Shown here piece by piece: positions 30,071-41,156 of a stretch of 64,000 bases of DNA. This stretch comes from Undaria pinnatifida. Taxonomy: Eukaryota; Sar; Phaeophyceae; Laminariales; Alariaceae. The notes below the pieces were generated by a model. That model was not told the DNA's origin. It worked only from the letters and a program-made list of their open reading frames with translations, and did no database searches. Where the stretch lies: contig JABAKD010000006.1 in the NCBI GenBank assembly GCA_012845835.1, positions 6,378,318 to 6,442,317 on the forward strand, written 5' to 3'. Position 1 is the stretch's first letter, and each line of letters opens with the position of its first letter. The translations under genes were made by a program, and so were the position numbers.

Positions 30071-30106
30071 GGGGCAGTGAGTGATATAGAAAGGTCGCCC
30101 CGGTGG
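30066..30106. other. 10-bp perfect inverted repeat
   Basis: CCACCGGGGC (30066-30075) and GCCCCGGTGG (30097-30106) are exact reverse complements around a 21-base spacer. The left arm is also the 5' end of the tRNA-like sequence, so a foldback of the SINE edge is possible. Confidence 0.7.
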
Positions 30107-32162
30107 TCAAGTGCGGTTGCACTCGAATTCTACTACCATTAATACTGGCGGTGGTCCTTGAGTTAAATAACTACCGTTGTGAGCTTTGTTGACGTAATTT
30201 TTTTGCAGAAATAAATGGGAGTAAAAGGAAAAACTAACTGCTGAAATCGCGTAGCAGCGGTGGGTAGGTACAAATCGACGGGAACCGACGAGGGAAACAA
30301 ATTCTGAATTTCTCTCGCGATAAAAATTAGGGCAGGTGCTGTGGTGGGGAAGGGGGAGGGGAGCCCCTTATATGACCCCGGATCTAAGTTATAATACTGC
30401 ATTGGGAGGGCGAGAGTAATGCTAGCATCACAACAAATGGGATGGGAAAAGGAAAAGAAGTGTAGTGTATCGCTGCTGCTGTAATAATGCGATACCCAAG
30501 CAAGTTGCACCGATCGACTCGATCTGGACAGACTGCTGTTGTATAATGCCAAAAGGTCCATGAACAACTTCTCTAATCACACTCATCGGACATGGTCAGT
30601 CACCTTACTGGACCCGAATGCGTGATCGAGTAAAACTATCACAAGAAACGCACTCGACATAGTTCGTCGCTAGATTGAAGGGTTAGTCGGCGTGTGCTCG
30701 GATTTATCCGATCGAAATCTGATTAATGAAGCTCGGAATCAGATTTATATACGAAACAAACGGTAGCTGTTATTAGTAGTACATTGTTATGATCGTTAGT
30801 CTATATCGAACTCTTGGCATTACCTTACATACTGTACGCGCAGACTATAATGTGTGCGGTGACTTCTCTGTTTTCTACTAAGCATTGAATCGGACAAGTT
30901 GAGGTGCTGCCTGCCCTACGCGAAGCACATGGGTGCCGGCATCATGCGGAGCCATTGTATATATATTTTTTCATGCGTGTACCACCTTTGGTTTGCTTGG
31001 GTTTTTGTTGAGGGTATTCTCCATCTCCAGAGAGACTGGAGCCTGTCCTGTGACCACAGACTTGATCATGCGAGTTAATGTGAGAACAACGACAACAGGT
31101 GAAATCAAAACAATGCAGTTTAGCTCTACACTAGACTTTCTAATGGCCTGTCAAACATCATGCATATTTGTATCTATACAGACTATGCTGTCATCGTTGG
31201 ACATACGTTCCATAGTTCCTTGTACTGCAACTGCACACCGCCGTGCAATGTGTAGGACGTACGACTCGATCCGGCTGCCCAAGCTACATATAGCATATGT
31301 ATGCTGGCTGACGTGAAAATGTATTTTGTTTCATAACGCCTTGGAATGTAATACATCGCGTCTATAGTTCACATGGTTACGCACGACGACATAGTCATGT
31401 GATATGAATTGCGTGTTTTTTGTTTCCGCGAGAAACGTCGCGTACTTCTCCGAGCTACAATATCACAGGGCGTTATGTTGATTCAATCTGCAGGACACAG
31501 CGAGAGGGGGCACGATTGATATAATGTATACGCGAGGTGAAACTGATTAATCAATTGTTGGAAACGCCATCATCACTCGAATGCGAGAATACTGAAGGGA
31601 TCTACGTGAAACAATCTCGTAGCAATCGCGATGCCTCACACCTCCGTTCGCATCATGCTGAGGCCATCGTACACTCTATACCATACCGCTATGGCACACA
31701 TGTCAGAAAACACAATAAAACTCACGCCGCCGCCTCTTGTGTTTTGATAAACTTACCTCCAATTCATTTGTGGTTAAACTAGCCAGCCATGCTTGACCAG
31801 CGACACTTCGTCTATGCCGACATACACCCGGTAAAACAAATACACGTAAAGCATGGTATCGAAGGCCTCGCAAATAACAAATTCCAACCGATCACATGCC
31901 ATGTTCTGTCAGCGTGTAGCCTCGAAGTACTATGAAACCAAGCCGTACACTACCTCTACAAGGCTAGTTGCTACATTCACAAACCGTCCTGCGTACTTTA
32001 CATTGGACTACAATAATTTATTTTTGACTGATGTCATTGGCCACATGCGCGAAGAACGGACATGCACCCGAAGCGACCGAATCGAAACATGAATGGACTC
32101 GAAAAGATAACTGAAACTGGTTTCAGCTGGATCTGTGGCTGTCCAGCATGGGCACTAGAGGA
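30107..32162. other. No gene recognised
   Basis: Mostly unique sequence with frames up to 134 codons (30163-30567, minus) and 127 codons (30933-31316, plus), none with recognisable features. Forward frames at 31537-31782 and 31853-32092 have plausible protein composition but no start context, splice partner or domain I can support. Confidence 0.4.
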
Positions 32163-32627
32163 TCAAAGATGCTTCGTGACCAAATCGTTCAAAACCACCA
32201 TATCATGCTCATTAGGAATGAAACGTGCTACGAACACCGCTTCTACACACAAGCAATAGTACTCGCTTGACCTCGTCTGAACGCATTCGCGAGACCATTT
32301 ACACCGCAACCGTGCGTCAACAGCAACAAAAATTATGTCCGACACGTCTCCTGTCTGTATGGTCGTTGGGGTGTCGTCCTGCGTTTCCCGTTCAGTTGGG
32401 AGATTGACGCGGTGACCGTACGACATGATGATGGTTGTGTACGCCACACCGTGAGCGTCGACGTAGCATGTGCTTTCGGGGGTATAGTGTTCTGATACGA
32501 AGAACGGGGCCTGGGGATGTCCATCGAACGTGTCGGTTTGAACATTGAAGTCGTCATCCGCTGTGGTAACTGTTCCCTCATCCGTGTTGTACTTCACCAG
32601 CATGTTTATCACTCCCTGCGAATTCAT
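32163..32627 (-). CDS. 154-codon frame, possible exon of an unrecognised gene
   Basis: The product is balanced in composition and looks like an ordinary globular protein: acidic N-terminal third (YNTDEGTVTTADDDFN), four or five Cys, hydrophobic stretches SDIIFVAVDA and VEAVFVARF. Its start overlaps the stop of the upstream piece (32624-32812) in a different frame, at AAATGAATTC. The two could be one coding sequence separated by a frameshift or a very small intron. No family recognised. The opposite strand is open only in short pieces. I am fairly sure this is more than noise but unsure of its limits. Confidence 0.35.
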   Translation of the reverse strand: MNSQGVINMLVKYNTDEGTVTTADDDFNVQTDTFDGHPQAPFFVSEHYTPESTCYVDAHGVAYTTIIMSYGHRVNLPTERETQDDTPTTIQTGDVSDIIFVAVDARLRCKWSRECVQTRSSEYYCLCVEAVFVARFIPNEHDMVVLNDLVTKHL

Positions 32628-32812
32628 TTCAGTTGCAGTAGCACAGCAGGCGTCAGACTGGGCAGTGAATACAAATAATATGCATCAGGTCGGAAATCGC
32701 TTCTGAATATATTGATTGGACTCTCCAGTGGTTCAACGATGGAAGCAACGGGTACATCTTTGTCGATAATGATTTTGTCCGTGTCAAGTCTCGTTCTCTC
32801 TGAAAATTGCAC
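32624..32812 (-). CDS. Upstream coding piece of the same putative gene
   Basis: Reads through LDTDKIIIDKDVPVASIVEP and on to SLPSLTPAVLLQL before a TGA that overlaps the next frame's ATG. Just upstream on this strand is a textbook intron end: a CTGAC branch-like word, a pyrimidine-rich run and TTTTCAG, with the cut at about 32800. That suggests the true exon begins inside this frame, after the annotated ATG, and that further exons lie at higher coordinates. I could not find them. No domain recognised. Confidence 0.35.
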   Translation of the reverse strand: MQFSERTRLDTDKIIIDKDVPVASIVEPLESPINIFRSDFRPDAYYLYSLPSLTPAVLLQLK

Positions 32813-32829
32813 GACAAAGAAAGGCGAAT

Positions 32830-34540
32830 GGTCAGGATATCGTCATGTATGCCGAATTTCCCGCCGCACGCTTGCCAGTGTTCCCGCTATCGCCGCAAGG
32901 TTTTTACATTAGAAGAAGGAAGCCAGATAAATGGCCTGGTCGACATGAAATGACACTTACTCCACACCAGACACGTCCGTGCTTCCTACATTGTCGGTCG
33001 AGGTACGGCCCTGTATGAGGACTACACGCTGTGAACAGGACAATGAGCAACGTAACGTTGGTGTGCCATACCGTAAGCTTCGGCTTCGGAATATAAGGAC
33101 AACCCCCCTGGTTCCTGGGGTGTGTCTAGGGCACGAAAAACGTGGGAAGTCATTTGTTCATCGTCGAGTTTCGCTCACGTGTTATGGTTTTCGCGTAATT
33201 TATGTCGGGTTGGTGACTACTCCGTCAACAGTGGCACTAACGATTGTTTTCTAAGGCGTCGCCAAGCGTTATCCACCCCATGGAGGAAAAAAAAGATTTG
33301 CTTCAAATATACCACAACGTCTTTCGTTTCATATACTGCCGCAGCCGTGACCATGCTGGCTCTATCACCTCCAAGAGGGAGTTTGTGTGTTCCTTTCTCG
33401 CCTCGGAACTTCTCGATGGGGACATGAGCCAACACGGGAGGCCTACGTTACGCAATTTCCACCACACGAGCAATTTGTTCACATGAGTCGTTTATGGTCT
33501 TTAATTACTACATGTATGTCTCGCTGTAAACGACTATCGTGACTTTAATTGTACGGAGCACCGGTTGACGGAGCGGGACAGCGAATATCATGCCCTAATG
33601 TTTGTTCGTATGCCAGGAAGGCAAACCAATCCGCCGGTGGAGTCGAATTTGTGTTTGTTACTCGCACATTTGTTTGCTGCGCTAGTGTGTATTTCGCCCG
33701 AAATGGACGCTACGCGGATAATCACAGCAAAGCAATAGGCCTTATGTTCTCAATTATAACGCATACACGTTGGGCGCAACGTCAAGGCAACAGCACGTAT
33801 GCTCCAAAGAAACAACTAAGACCGTCGTCACAATAACCTGATAAAGGAGAGCGTTTGTGGGAACCGGAGAATGTGTAAAACGTTGCCGTCACAATACACG
33901 GGGGTTGGAAAACGCTATGCGCTTGACCTCTCGCGTGCACCACGAAAGCGTTCGTTTGTAGGTCACAAGTGTTGGCGTTTTCGGTGTACAGCTGTAAAAC
34001 GCGCGCCGGTAGAGTTTTTCGTCTGACTTATTTCCCATCGTCGAGTTAGTATTTGCTAGGCGGAGGACGGAGTTTACTTAAACCGCTTGACTTCGTCTGC
34101 ATTCGCACACCCAACGCGCCGAGCCATGAACGCCCACGACAGATGCCACAATGGACAACTCCACGACGCCGCAGGAGACAGCTGCCGCTCATACCTACCT
34201 GGTCGCCAACAACTCTCTAACATCGACTCAACACACATGCGTATGTGTGCGCTGGAAGGACACTACATTATCAACTGCGCCGATGACACGATGCGCTTCG
34301 ATATTGAAAGTCTGTAAACCTGAATTTTCCGGGCCGTATCGTACCCTACAAAATGACCAAGCTTCAGGAATGCAGTGTAGATTTATCTCTGCGTGTTTTG
34401 GCGAATGGCCACGGACCCTGTATCTCTTCAAATACACAATCGAGTCCGCGCGGACACTGGGTGTGGTGGACGTTGATCAGCAGAGGTAGGAAATGGTACA
34501 GAAGATCTAGCACAAAGAGAACCCTCGCAAACACCTTTTG
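32830..34540. other. No gene recognised
   Basis: Only frames of up to 112 codons in overlapping phases. If the splice acceptor near 32800 is real, this stretch should contain the 5' exons of that gene on the minus strand, but I cannot define any. Confidence 0.4.
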
Positions 34541-34989
34541 CGCACCTCAGTACTCCCCGATATGGTACCAGCAGCGACAATAGATTGGCTGTGATCTTGC
34601 GATGAAGGATTTGCGGGGAGAAAAGGCGAACAAAAGCTTTTCGGCACGAGCTTGACTGCAGGGTAGGCCAGCCAGCCCCTCTCCTTGTTCGAAGTGTTGG
34701 AGACGGGCGTGACGGTGTTGAACTGCCAGCAAACGCGATGAAGGGTGCAGCGTGAGGTAGAGGGGCAAGGACGGCGGAAGGCGGGGGGGAAATGACGGAG
34801 AGTGTTTTTGAAGTTGATAGGAGAGGGGGGTTGATGAAGTGGAGGGGGAAGGAAAACGTGTCTGTAGTCGACGAAAGAAGCTGAAATTGTGGACGGATAG
34901 AATCACCAATGTGCGCGATTTCGCATCACCCTTATTTGATAGGAACTAAATTTAACAATGCCTCTGGACAACCAATTGAATACCACGCA

Positions 34990-36387
34990 TCACAATTCCA
35001 AACCCACTTGACTCACCGATAAACACCTGTTAGTAGTCGCAGTTGCAGGGGAGAATGTTGATGTGAAGAACCATTTCGAGCGAAGCGACACGTCATCGTC
35101 TCGGGTCTCTGGTTGGCACGGCCTCCAAGAAGACGTTGACTCCGTCGAAGATGGAGCAGACTCCAAACGCAACCGCTGGCGTGGCGAAACAGCCGGTGGT
35201 AGGGGAACCTCAACATCCCCTTCCGGTGGGGATGCGCCCGCGAGACGCGATAGATCCGACGGCATGTCCCGCGCCGCCTGCAAGAGTGGCCCAAGTGCGT
35301 AAATAGATGAACCCTGCTCGGCGATGGGATTTTCTACCTGTATCCATTTCATTTCAAGAAGAGGTTGTTCTGTCCACGCTGGGGTTGGTGCGGACGAGGC
35401 AGAGATAAGTACGAGAGTCGAGTATCTAGCTGATGCCACAGCGGCGATGATCTCAGACGTGGATACGTCGGCATATATGGATGGGATCTCGGGGCATTCA
35501 ATCAGCTGTACGCTTGGGACCATCTGGTTCTCGGGTCCCGACACGTCGTTTTGGATCGGACACAGCGTGTCGTAAAGCTGCACGTAGGCGTCCCAGATCA
35601 TCAGTCTCACGTCGTCGGCGAACATCCTAAACCGGCGATAGCGCCTCTGCCTTCTGCGGGTGCGTCGGTTCTTCCTGACACGTTGGTAGTAGCGTAGACG
35701 CCCTCTACCGAACACGAAACCAGCAACAACGTCGGCTGTGATGACCTCCGCCAGGTACATGAGGGCGTGGAAGAAGCGAGCCATGAACTGGTCTGGCAGG
35801 AGAAAGGGCTCACGCCGAAATCGCGCCCATCTGGATTCCTTGCTCTTGTCCTCGTGGCCTATCCCGCCGATTTTGTCCTGGAATGTGGTGGTGATTGACG
35901 CGCCTGCTTCAGTTATGTAACCGATGGTGGAGCCGGTGGTGGCGGTTGATGTTGTGGTGTCTTTGTTCTCGTTGCTCACGCTCCTTCCAGCGGGGGTGGT
36001 GGTGCTGCTGCATACATCTGGGTTGTTTGTGAGCTTGGTAAATACACAAATCGGAAATTCTTGCAGTGGCGTAAAACCACCAAACGAGCCGACGGCGCGA
36101 TCCCGAAAGTCGTCTGTCGAAACCCCGTTGAAGCAAGCGTTGGCCATGAGGACAGGCGTCACGGTCGTCGCCATCCACACAGAGTTGGTCCCGATCGTGG
36201 TCGCGTTACGGCTCCCAGTACCGTGGGTCTCCTTGAACGAATCGCAGCTGTAACCGGTCGGTGTGAAACCGAGCGGGGTACGCAGCAAGCACGAAAAGGA
36301 ATAGCGCACCTCACGTGATGAAATAGGACATAAATCTGCGAACCAAAGTGCAAGCACCGATTCATCTGTATTCTTTCGACTCGTCAT
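34990..36387 (-). CDS. Putative protein of 465 residues, longest single frame in the window; unrecognised
   Basis: A TGA directly precedes the ATG, so this is the first possible start in the frame. Residues 1-130 contain six Cys (20, 33, 48, 85, 114, 126) and a possible N-glycosylation site (NAT, 61). Residues 128-170 are Thr/Ser-rich. Residues 201-227 form a hydrophobic, partly amphipathic segment (ARFFHALMYLAEVI). Residues 228-254 are an Arg-rich block that could bind nucleic acid or act as a nuclear or membrane-flanking signal. Residues 385-430 are Pro/Ser-rich and probably disordered. A strong donor word, GGTGAGT (35017-35011), lies nine codons before the stop, so the last residues may be intronic. 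An acceptor-like CTACAG occurs about 150 bp further on, near 34865. Sequence here is unique in the window. No family recognised. Confidence 0.45.
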   Translation of the reverse strand: MTSRKNTDESVLALWFADLCPISSREVRYSFSCLLRTPLGFTPTGYSCDSFKETHGTGSRNATTIGTNSVWMATTVTPVLMANACFNGVSTDDFRDRAVGSFGGFTPLQEFPICVFTKLTNNPDVCSSTTTPAGRSVSNENKDTTTSTATTGSTIGYITEAGASITTTFQDKIGGIGHEDKSKESRWARFRREPFLLPDQFMARFFHALMYLAEVITADVVAGFVFGRGRLRYYQRVRKNRRTRRRQRRYRRFRMFADDVRLMIWDAYVQLYDTLCPIQNDVSGPENQMVPSVQLIECPEIPSIYADVSTSEIIAAVASARYSTLVLISASSAPTPAWTEQPLLEMKWIQVENPIAEQGSSIYALGPLLQAARDMPSDLSRLAGASPPEGDVEVPLPPAVSPRQRLRLESAPSSTESTSSWRPCQPETRDDDVSLRSKWFFTSTFSPATATTNRCLSVSQVGLEL

Positions 36388-37721
36388 TCAAAAGCTTGCA
36401 CAGTACGTACAGATACGGGCAGAGCGACGCGAACAGCGGTTGAGGCGGGCCGTGGCGACTGAACGAATACATGACGCTGGTGGTGTCCTAGACAACAATA
36501 GGCATCGTGCGACTTCGTAGTGGGAAACCTATGACTTTATTGGTGATGAATGCCGTGCATGACGTCAGACTAGTTTAAAGTTGTCTATGACGTGCTTTAA
36601 CGAGGGGAAACGGATTACAAGTTGAGAGAGCATGTTAATAATACCGTGCTGAAATTCAGCCTCCCTCAAGAGAGGAGATGACGCAGATATCGTGTTTCAT
36701 GGGTGGTTGAGGGAATAGCCTGAACTGCAGTTCCCAGAGCGGGCATGCGACTTCAAGCGGGCCAGTACCAATTTACATTCACGGCACGCGGGCTTGAAAC
36801 TTGTCTCTGCGCTAATCGAACGGAAGGCGATACGATAAAATTACCGAAATACGTCCAACACAAGGTAATCCACAGATAGGCATTGGTTTAAATCGGTGCC
36901 AGACGAACTATTGTTAGCTGGCCTGCTGCGGTTTCGGGCCGTGATGACAGTTGTATCGTCCAAGACTACTCTCGGAACAGACGAGTATTGACCAGACAAT
37001 CAGCAGAGGTTCAGGAGGACGGCTGCTCTGCTATCGTGACGCCTGGTAGACCTTGCGGCAGACAATGCTGCATCGTAGTTAAGATTAAATGATTAGTGGG
37101 GCGGGGGTGGGTAAATATTGTCTAGGACCCGTTTTGGTCTGAAAACCTCGTCTGACACCGACGATCACTGCGCCCCCCCAAGGCAGGGGGTGCCTTCTAA
37201 TGGGATGAGCATTCTACGCCGTGTGCACATTAATGTTTCATTTTAGCATACGAGATAAGTGTGGAGAAATAGCTCGCTAACGATGCAACGGGTAACACAG
37301 CCTTGACACAAGTAGATACCACAGCAACAGCCTCAACGACACGTAGAATAAGGTCTGGAACTCGTCGGTGTGAATTTCCGATCACAACCGACGAGAAGTG
37401 AGAAACACAGGTGATATGTGCAAAAGCGGCACGTGTCCCGGTGGACCAATTATGCTAACTTTGTCGCGTAACTTCGAGAATACGTAAACTAAACGCGCTT
37501 CAAACGCAAGCAAACGAACCAATGAGTGCGTCGTGAGCAGTGTGGAGAATGCGTATGCGGTGAGTGTACTTGTGTGACGAACCCGCCACTGTTTGAGCGG
37601 AGCGAAGTACCAAGATGTTTGCACATGATGATCCGTCCAAATGAAGCATTAGCTATCAAGCCCCAGCGACACATTTTTTGCAACGTACATCAAACTAGAG
37701 CGAGCAAGGACCACAGAGAGC
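36388..37721. other. No gene recognised; possible 5' flank of the 465-codon gene
   Basis: No frame above 80 codons. If the minus-strand gene at 34990-36387 is real, its promoter should lie here. I see no clear TATA or initiator signal that I would defend. Confidence 0.45.
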
Positions 37722-38354
37722 ATGCACATTCACGAACACAAGACCCACCGAGGTGTAGAGTGCGCAACTGAAGCAAGTTTAAGAATTTCAAAGCGAAACA
37801 AGTGGGGTGGAAGGAGGGCGAGAGCGTCCACAAGTTGGAATAGCATAGCAATGCGTTTTTCTATGCGTGTTTTACTTATCGTCCGGTTCAGTCATATGCA
37901 GGCTTACTGCACGGCACCGCACCGCATGACGGTCTCCTTAGCGCCCCGCAAAACACCGTTGGATGACAAACAAATTAATACCCGTGCCCGCTGCAACAAT
38001 CACGAAGTATACCTGAACCCACACCACACCGCACCATATGACAATCCAACGACCCCCCACGCCCCACCGCACCGCCCGAGCATGAACTATTCAAGAAGCG
38101 CTATATCGTACGCAGCCGCGCTATTATGGTGTTTGTGCATGTTTAACAGAATCCGCGCCCAGGAACGATGTCCAACCGTCAAAAGCGTTAGGGCATATAT
38201 CAAGAGGTTACGTCGAACGCACGTACGGATACATGAATTAGTACCGTGTGCGTTTATTGGTGCATGTTATCTAGCGAAGCAAATGCCTGATATCGTGTAC
38301 GTAAACCGAGGCGCAATGAAGATGACGAACCTTATGTGCGATGCAAATAACTGA
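37722..38354 (+). CDS. 210-codon open frame, unrecognised
   Basis: The first 130 residues are rich in His, Pro and Arg and look like translated non-coding sequence. The last third is more protein-like (VRAYIKRLRRTHVRIHELVPC, ACYLAKQMPDIVYV). A possible acceptor (GCGCCCAG) precedes that part at about 38162, so a short exon from there is as likely as the full frame. The helical pattern gave a passing impression of a cyclin-type fold, but too little is present to claim it. Confidence 0.18.
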   Translation: MHIHEHKTHRGVECATEASLRISKRNKWGGRRARASTSWNSIAMRFSMRVLLIVRFSHMQAYCTAPHRMTVSLAPRKTPLDDKQINTRARCNNHEVYLNPHHTAPYDNPTTPHAPPHRPSMNYSRSAISYAAALLWCLCMFNRIRAQERCPTVKSVRAYIKRLRRTHVRIHELVPCAFIGACYLAKQMPDIVYVNRGAMKMTNLMCDANN

Positions 38355-38934
38355 GTTTACATTCACCGCCGATGAAGTAAAAAGTCCCTCTCCAAATGAC
38401 GGAAGTCCAATCTATTCCGCGGAACAACTTTCCGCAGACAGCTGAGGGATTAGGTTGATGCAGCAATCATTTTTCCCACGTGTGATCGAGAAGAAACTAC
38501 TTTGAAATCGCCTCACTTTTGCACCGCTGTATATTTTCTCGTGAAATGGCTTGCATGAAGGTTTTTATTGTTCGGTGATGGGGTGCCAAAATTCATACCT
38601 CTAAGTTCAATTACCCCACGAAGAGGTACGGGTACGTTCGTACTTATTCAAAGGTTCTGTTACATTCCCTTTCAACAGTGCGGGGTTACCTACTGCGAGC
38701 ACCTGCTATCGGCGGTGATATCGACGTAATGTGCTCCCGGTGTTTCCTCACATGAATACCTGGTATTAGGTATAGAGCGTATTGTAGCGCTATATACCCA
38801 ACCATTACCAAACGGTACTTTACGTTTATCCCGTATTGACGTCAAGCTAGTAGAATGGCCGCATTCCTGGACAACCGTATCACTCTTCAAGCCACGATTT
38901 TTGTCGTTTTCCATCTCGTTTTTGGAAATTTTGA
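38355..38934. other. No gene recognised
   Basis: Unique sequence with a single reverse frame of 91 codons (38690-38965) lacking any feature. Confidence 0.45.
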
Positions 38935-39192
38935 ATGGCGAGGCCAATACCGTGGGAAAAAGCAATACACCGGCGCCTGGCTCACCTTAAGAGAAAATCG
39001 TTGGAAGCCGCCAGACTTGGCTTAGGTTCAGTAGCGCATAACGGCAGCGCCAGTAGTGCAGCAGCCGCTGCCACCGCGACCAAGACGCGTGGTGTTGATC
39101 TCTTCATAGTTATCATGTTTTGTGTCCTCTCTGAAAACGCTACGGAGCACACATCGAGGAAGCACGTAAAGCGCACGAAGTATACATACTGA
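38935..39192 (+). CDS. 85-codon open frame, doubtful
   Basis: Starts RPIPWEKAIHRRLAHLKRKS after the ATG and has an Ala-rich run and a hydrophobic segment (VDLFIVIMFCVL). The composition is plausible for an exon or small protein. The stop lies just before the family A block. No family is recognised and no splice site is clear. Confidence 0.15.
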   Translation: MARPIPWEKAIHRRLAHLKRKSLEAARLGLGSVAHNGSASSAAAAATATKTRGVDLFIVIMFCVLSENATEHTSRKHVKRTKYTY

Positions 39193-39204
39193 AAAAAAAA
39201 CATT

Positions 39205-40117
39205 CATCTGTGAAATCGAAATTTTTGTCGAACTCATCTTTGAAAGCTGTGTGTGATACTCCGATCACGCGTATCACTGGGTGTGTGTCCTAATTAACGA
39301 TATAGGTCGGCGACTACCCTTGGAGCTACCGTGTAGCTTGTACCAGCGTCAGCAGGGTGATGTTAGTCAGTCTGTGCGCGGAAACTATAAAACGCGTTTT
39401 TGAGGGGGACAACATCTGACAGCTGTGGAAGGAAATGCGTCAGTACAAAATCTGACAGCTGTGGAAGGAAATGCGTCAGTTTATCGAGTGTATCCTATAA
39501 GTCGTACAACCAGTGAGAAGAGGGCGGAGTGTTCGAGGGGGTTGGGGAGTAAAAGGGTTATAACAGCTTTAGGTCGAATAGATGTAGGGGTTTGCTATAC
39601 GCATGGTGCTAGGTCTAGGCGACTGTGCGGGTGGTGGGGAAGGATCGGGCGTTGAGGGCGGGGGGGGGATGGATTGAAGCAGCGGCATGGATGGCTCTAG
39701 AAAGATAATGAGGTGATCTTGGGGTTAGTTGAAGCGTTTGAGCAAGAGGGAGCGGGGGGGGGAGGGGGTAGGGGGTTTGCGGGGGGGGGGGGGGGGGGGG
39801 GTGGAAGGGGTTCTAACAAGTTCCGGTCGCACATATGTATGGGATTGCTGTACGCGTGGTGCCAGGTCTAGGCTGTCGTGCGGGTAGTGGAGAACGAGAG
39901 GGTGTTGGGGGGGGGGGCTCTTTGTGGGGGGGGTGGGGGTGGAGGGGGGGGGGGGGGAGGGGGGGGGTGGGGGGGGTGGGCGAATTAACGCTGCGTCATG
40001 GTGGCTAGAAAGACAATGGCTTGATATCAATGAGGTAGAAGTGTTTATTACTCTGACCGATTTCGATTTTAGGTGGGTCGTTTGATCAAGAAGAAACGGG
40101 GAAACCAACAAAGGGGG
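39205..40117 (+). repeat. Family A array with very long G tracts
   Basis: Two to three family A units. The unit at 39205-39660 carries GTGTGATACTCCGATC, GATATAGGTCGGCGACTA, CAGTCTGTGCGCGGAAAC and a local duplication of ACATCTGACAGCTGTGG..AAATGCGTCAGT (39412 and 39447). G runs of about 20 occur near 39781 and 39940-39980. The 155-codon reverse frame here is proline repeats read from poly-C and is not a gene. Confidence 0.88.
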
Positions 40118-40845
40118 GGGGGGTGAATTGGAGATACGGCATGGGTGGCTAGAACGAAAATGAGGTGATATTAGCTGGCTGGTAGTGTTCACTACTTTAG
40201 CGTGTTTTGATTGTAGGTGGGGCGTTTAAACAAGAGGGTAGGGGTCGGGGGGCGGGGGGCGGGGGGCGGGCGGGACACTTCAATATGTGCGCGGAAACTG
40301 TCAATCCTTGAAGGGGACAAATATGACGGATGCGTCAAGAATACATATATTTATATCTTTATATCACCTGCCTGGTATTATTGCTCATTGTTCTAGCAGA
40401 TTTGATGTTTTAGCGTTACAATTATTGGACATGGGTTGCAAGATGGACTATTTCAGTCGATAGGCACAACCATGTAATTACCATTGTTTTACCGTGCCTG
40501 TGTGGGGCTCTCACGTCGCTAATTATAACAAAGAAAAGCACATAGCAAAATACAACAGGCGAGGTGATGAGGTCATGCAATGTCACCACCATTGGGCACG
40601 AGGGGAAGAAGTGCAAATCGTCAGTGTTTTGAATGAGACGTTTGGTGTACCCGCGCTCACTTACGTCACCTCGTTAGTCATACTTCGTTTGGCATAAGTC
40701 GGGAGGCGATCATTCAGAAGGTAAGTACGAAATACCCTACGTAATGGGTTAGTAGTGTGGTCTACCGCAAGGTTAACATATCTGCCTGTACTTCCTTTTC
40801 ACATTATTATTAGCTCATGTACGATTTTACGCCCATGATTTTTGC
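40118..40845 (+). repeat. Family A plus family B block, direct duplicate of 1-735
   Basis: Collinear with 1-735 at above 90% identity by eye, including TGTGCGCGGAAA, GGGGACAAA and GTGGGGCTCTCACGTCGC. Small differences include an extra GGCGGGC near 40260 and extra TATATCTT near 40355. Confidence 0.9.
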
Positions 40846-41030
40846 CGTGCCGATGTGGGGCTCTGAGGTCGCCGATTCTAACACAGAGATACATATTACA
40901 AAAACAGCAAGCGAGGTGATGTGGTGATATATAGTGTCACCACCATTGAACACGAGTGGGAGAAGTGCAAATCGTCAGTGTTTTAATGTGCCCGCGCTCA
41001 ATTGCGTTACTTCGTTATATGTATTACATG
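40846..41030 (+). repeat. Family B, next tandem unit
   Basis: TGTGGGGCTC recurs at 40854, 353 bp after its occurrence at 40501, so family B is tandem here. The unit matches 12961-13130. Confidence 0.88.
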
Positions 41031-41156
41031 TACTCGTATGTATATAACACCACTCAGCGATCATCTACTACATGTTAGGGCATGTTTTCATGAACACCAC
41101 TAACAAGAGCACCAGACATGGACGCGACATCTACAGGACTATGTTAAGGACTTTAG

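Noticed and set aside
37722-38354. Cyclin-like protein
   Set aside because: Only a vague helical pattern in about 45 residues; no diagnostic residues and no supporting exons.
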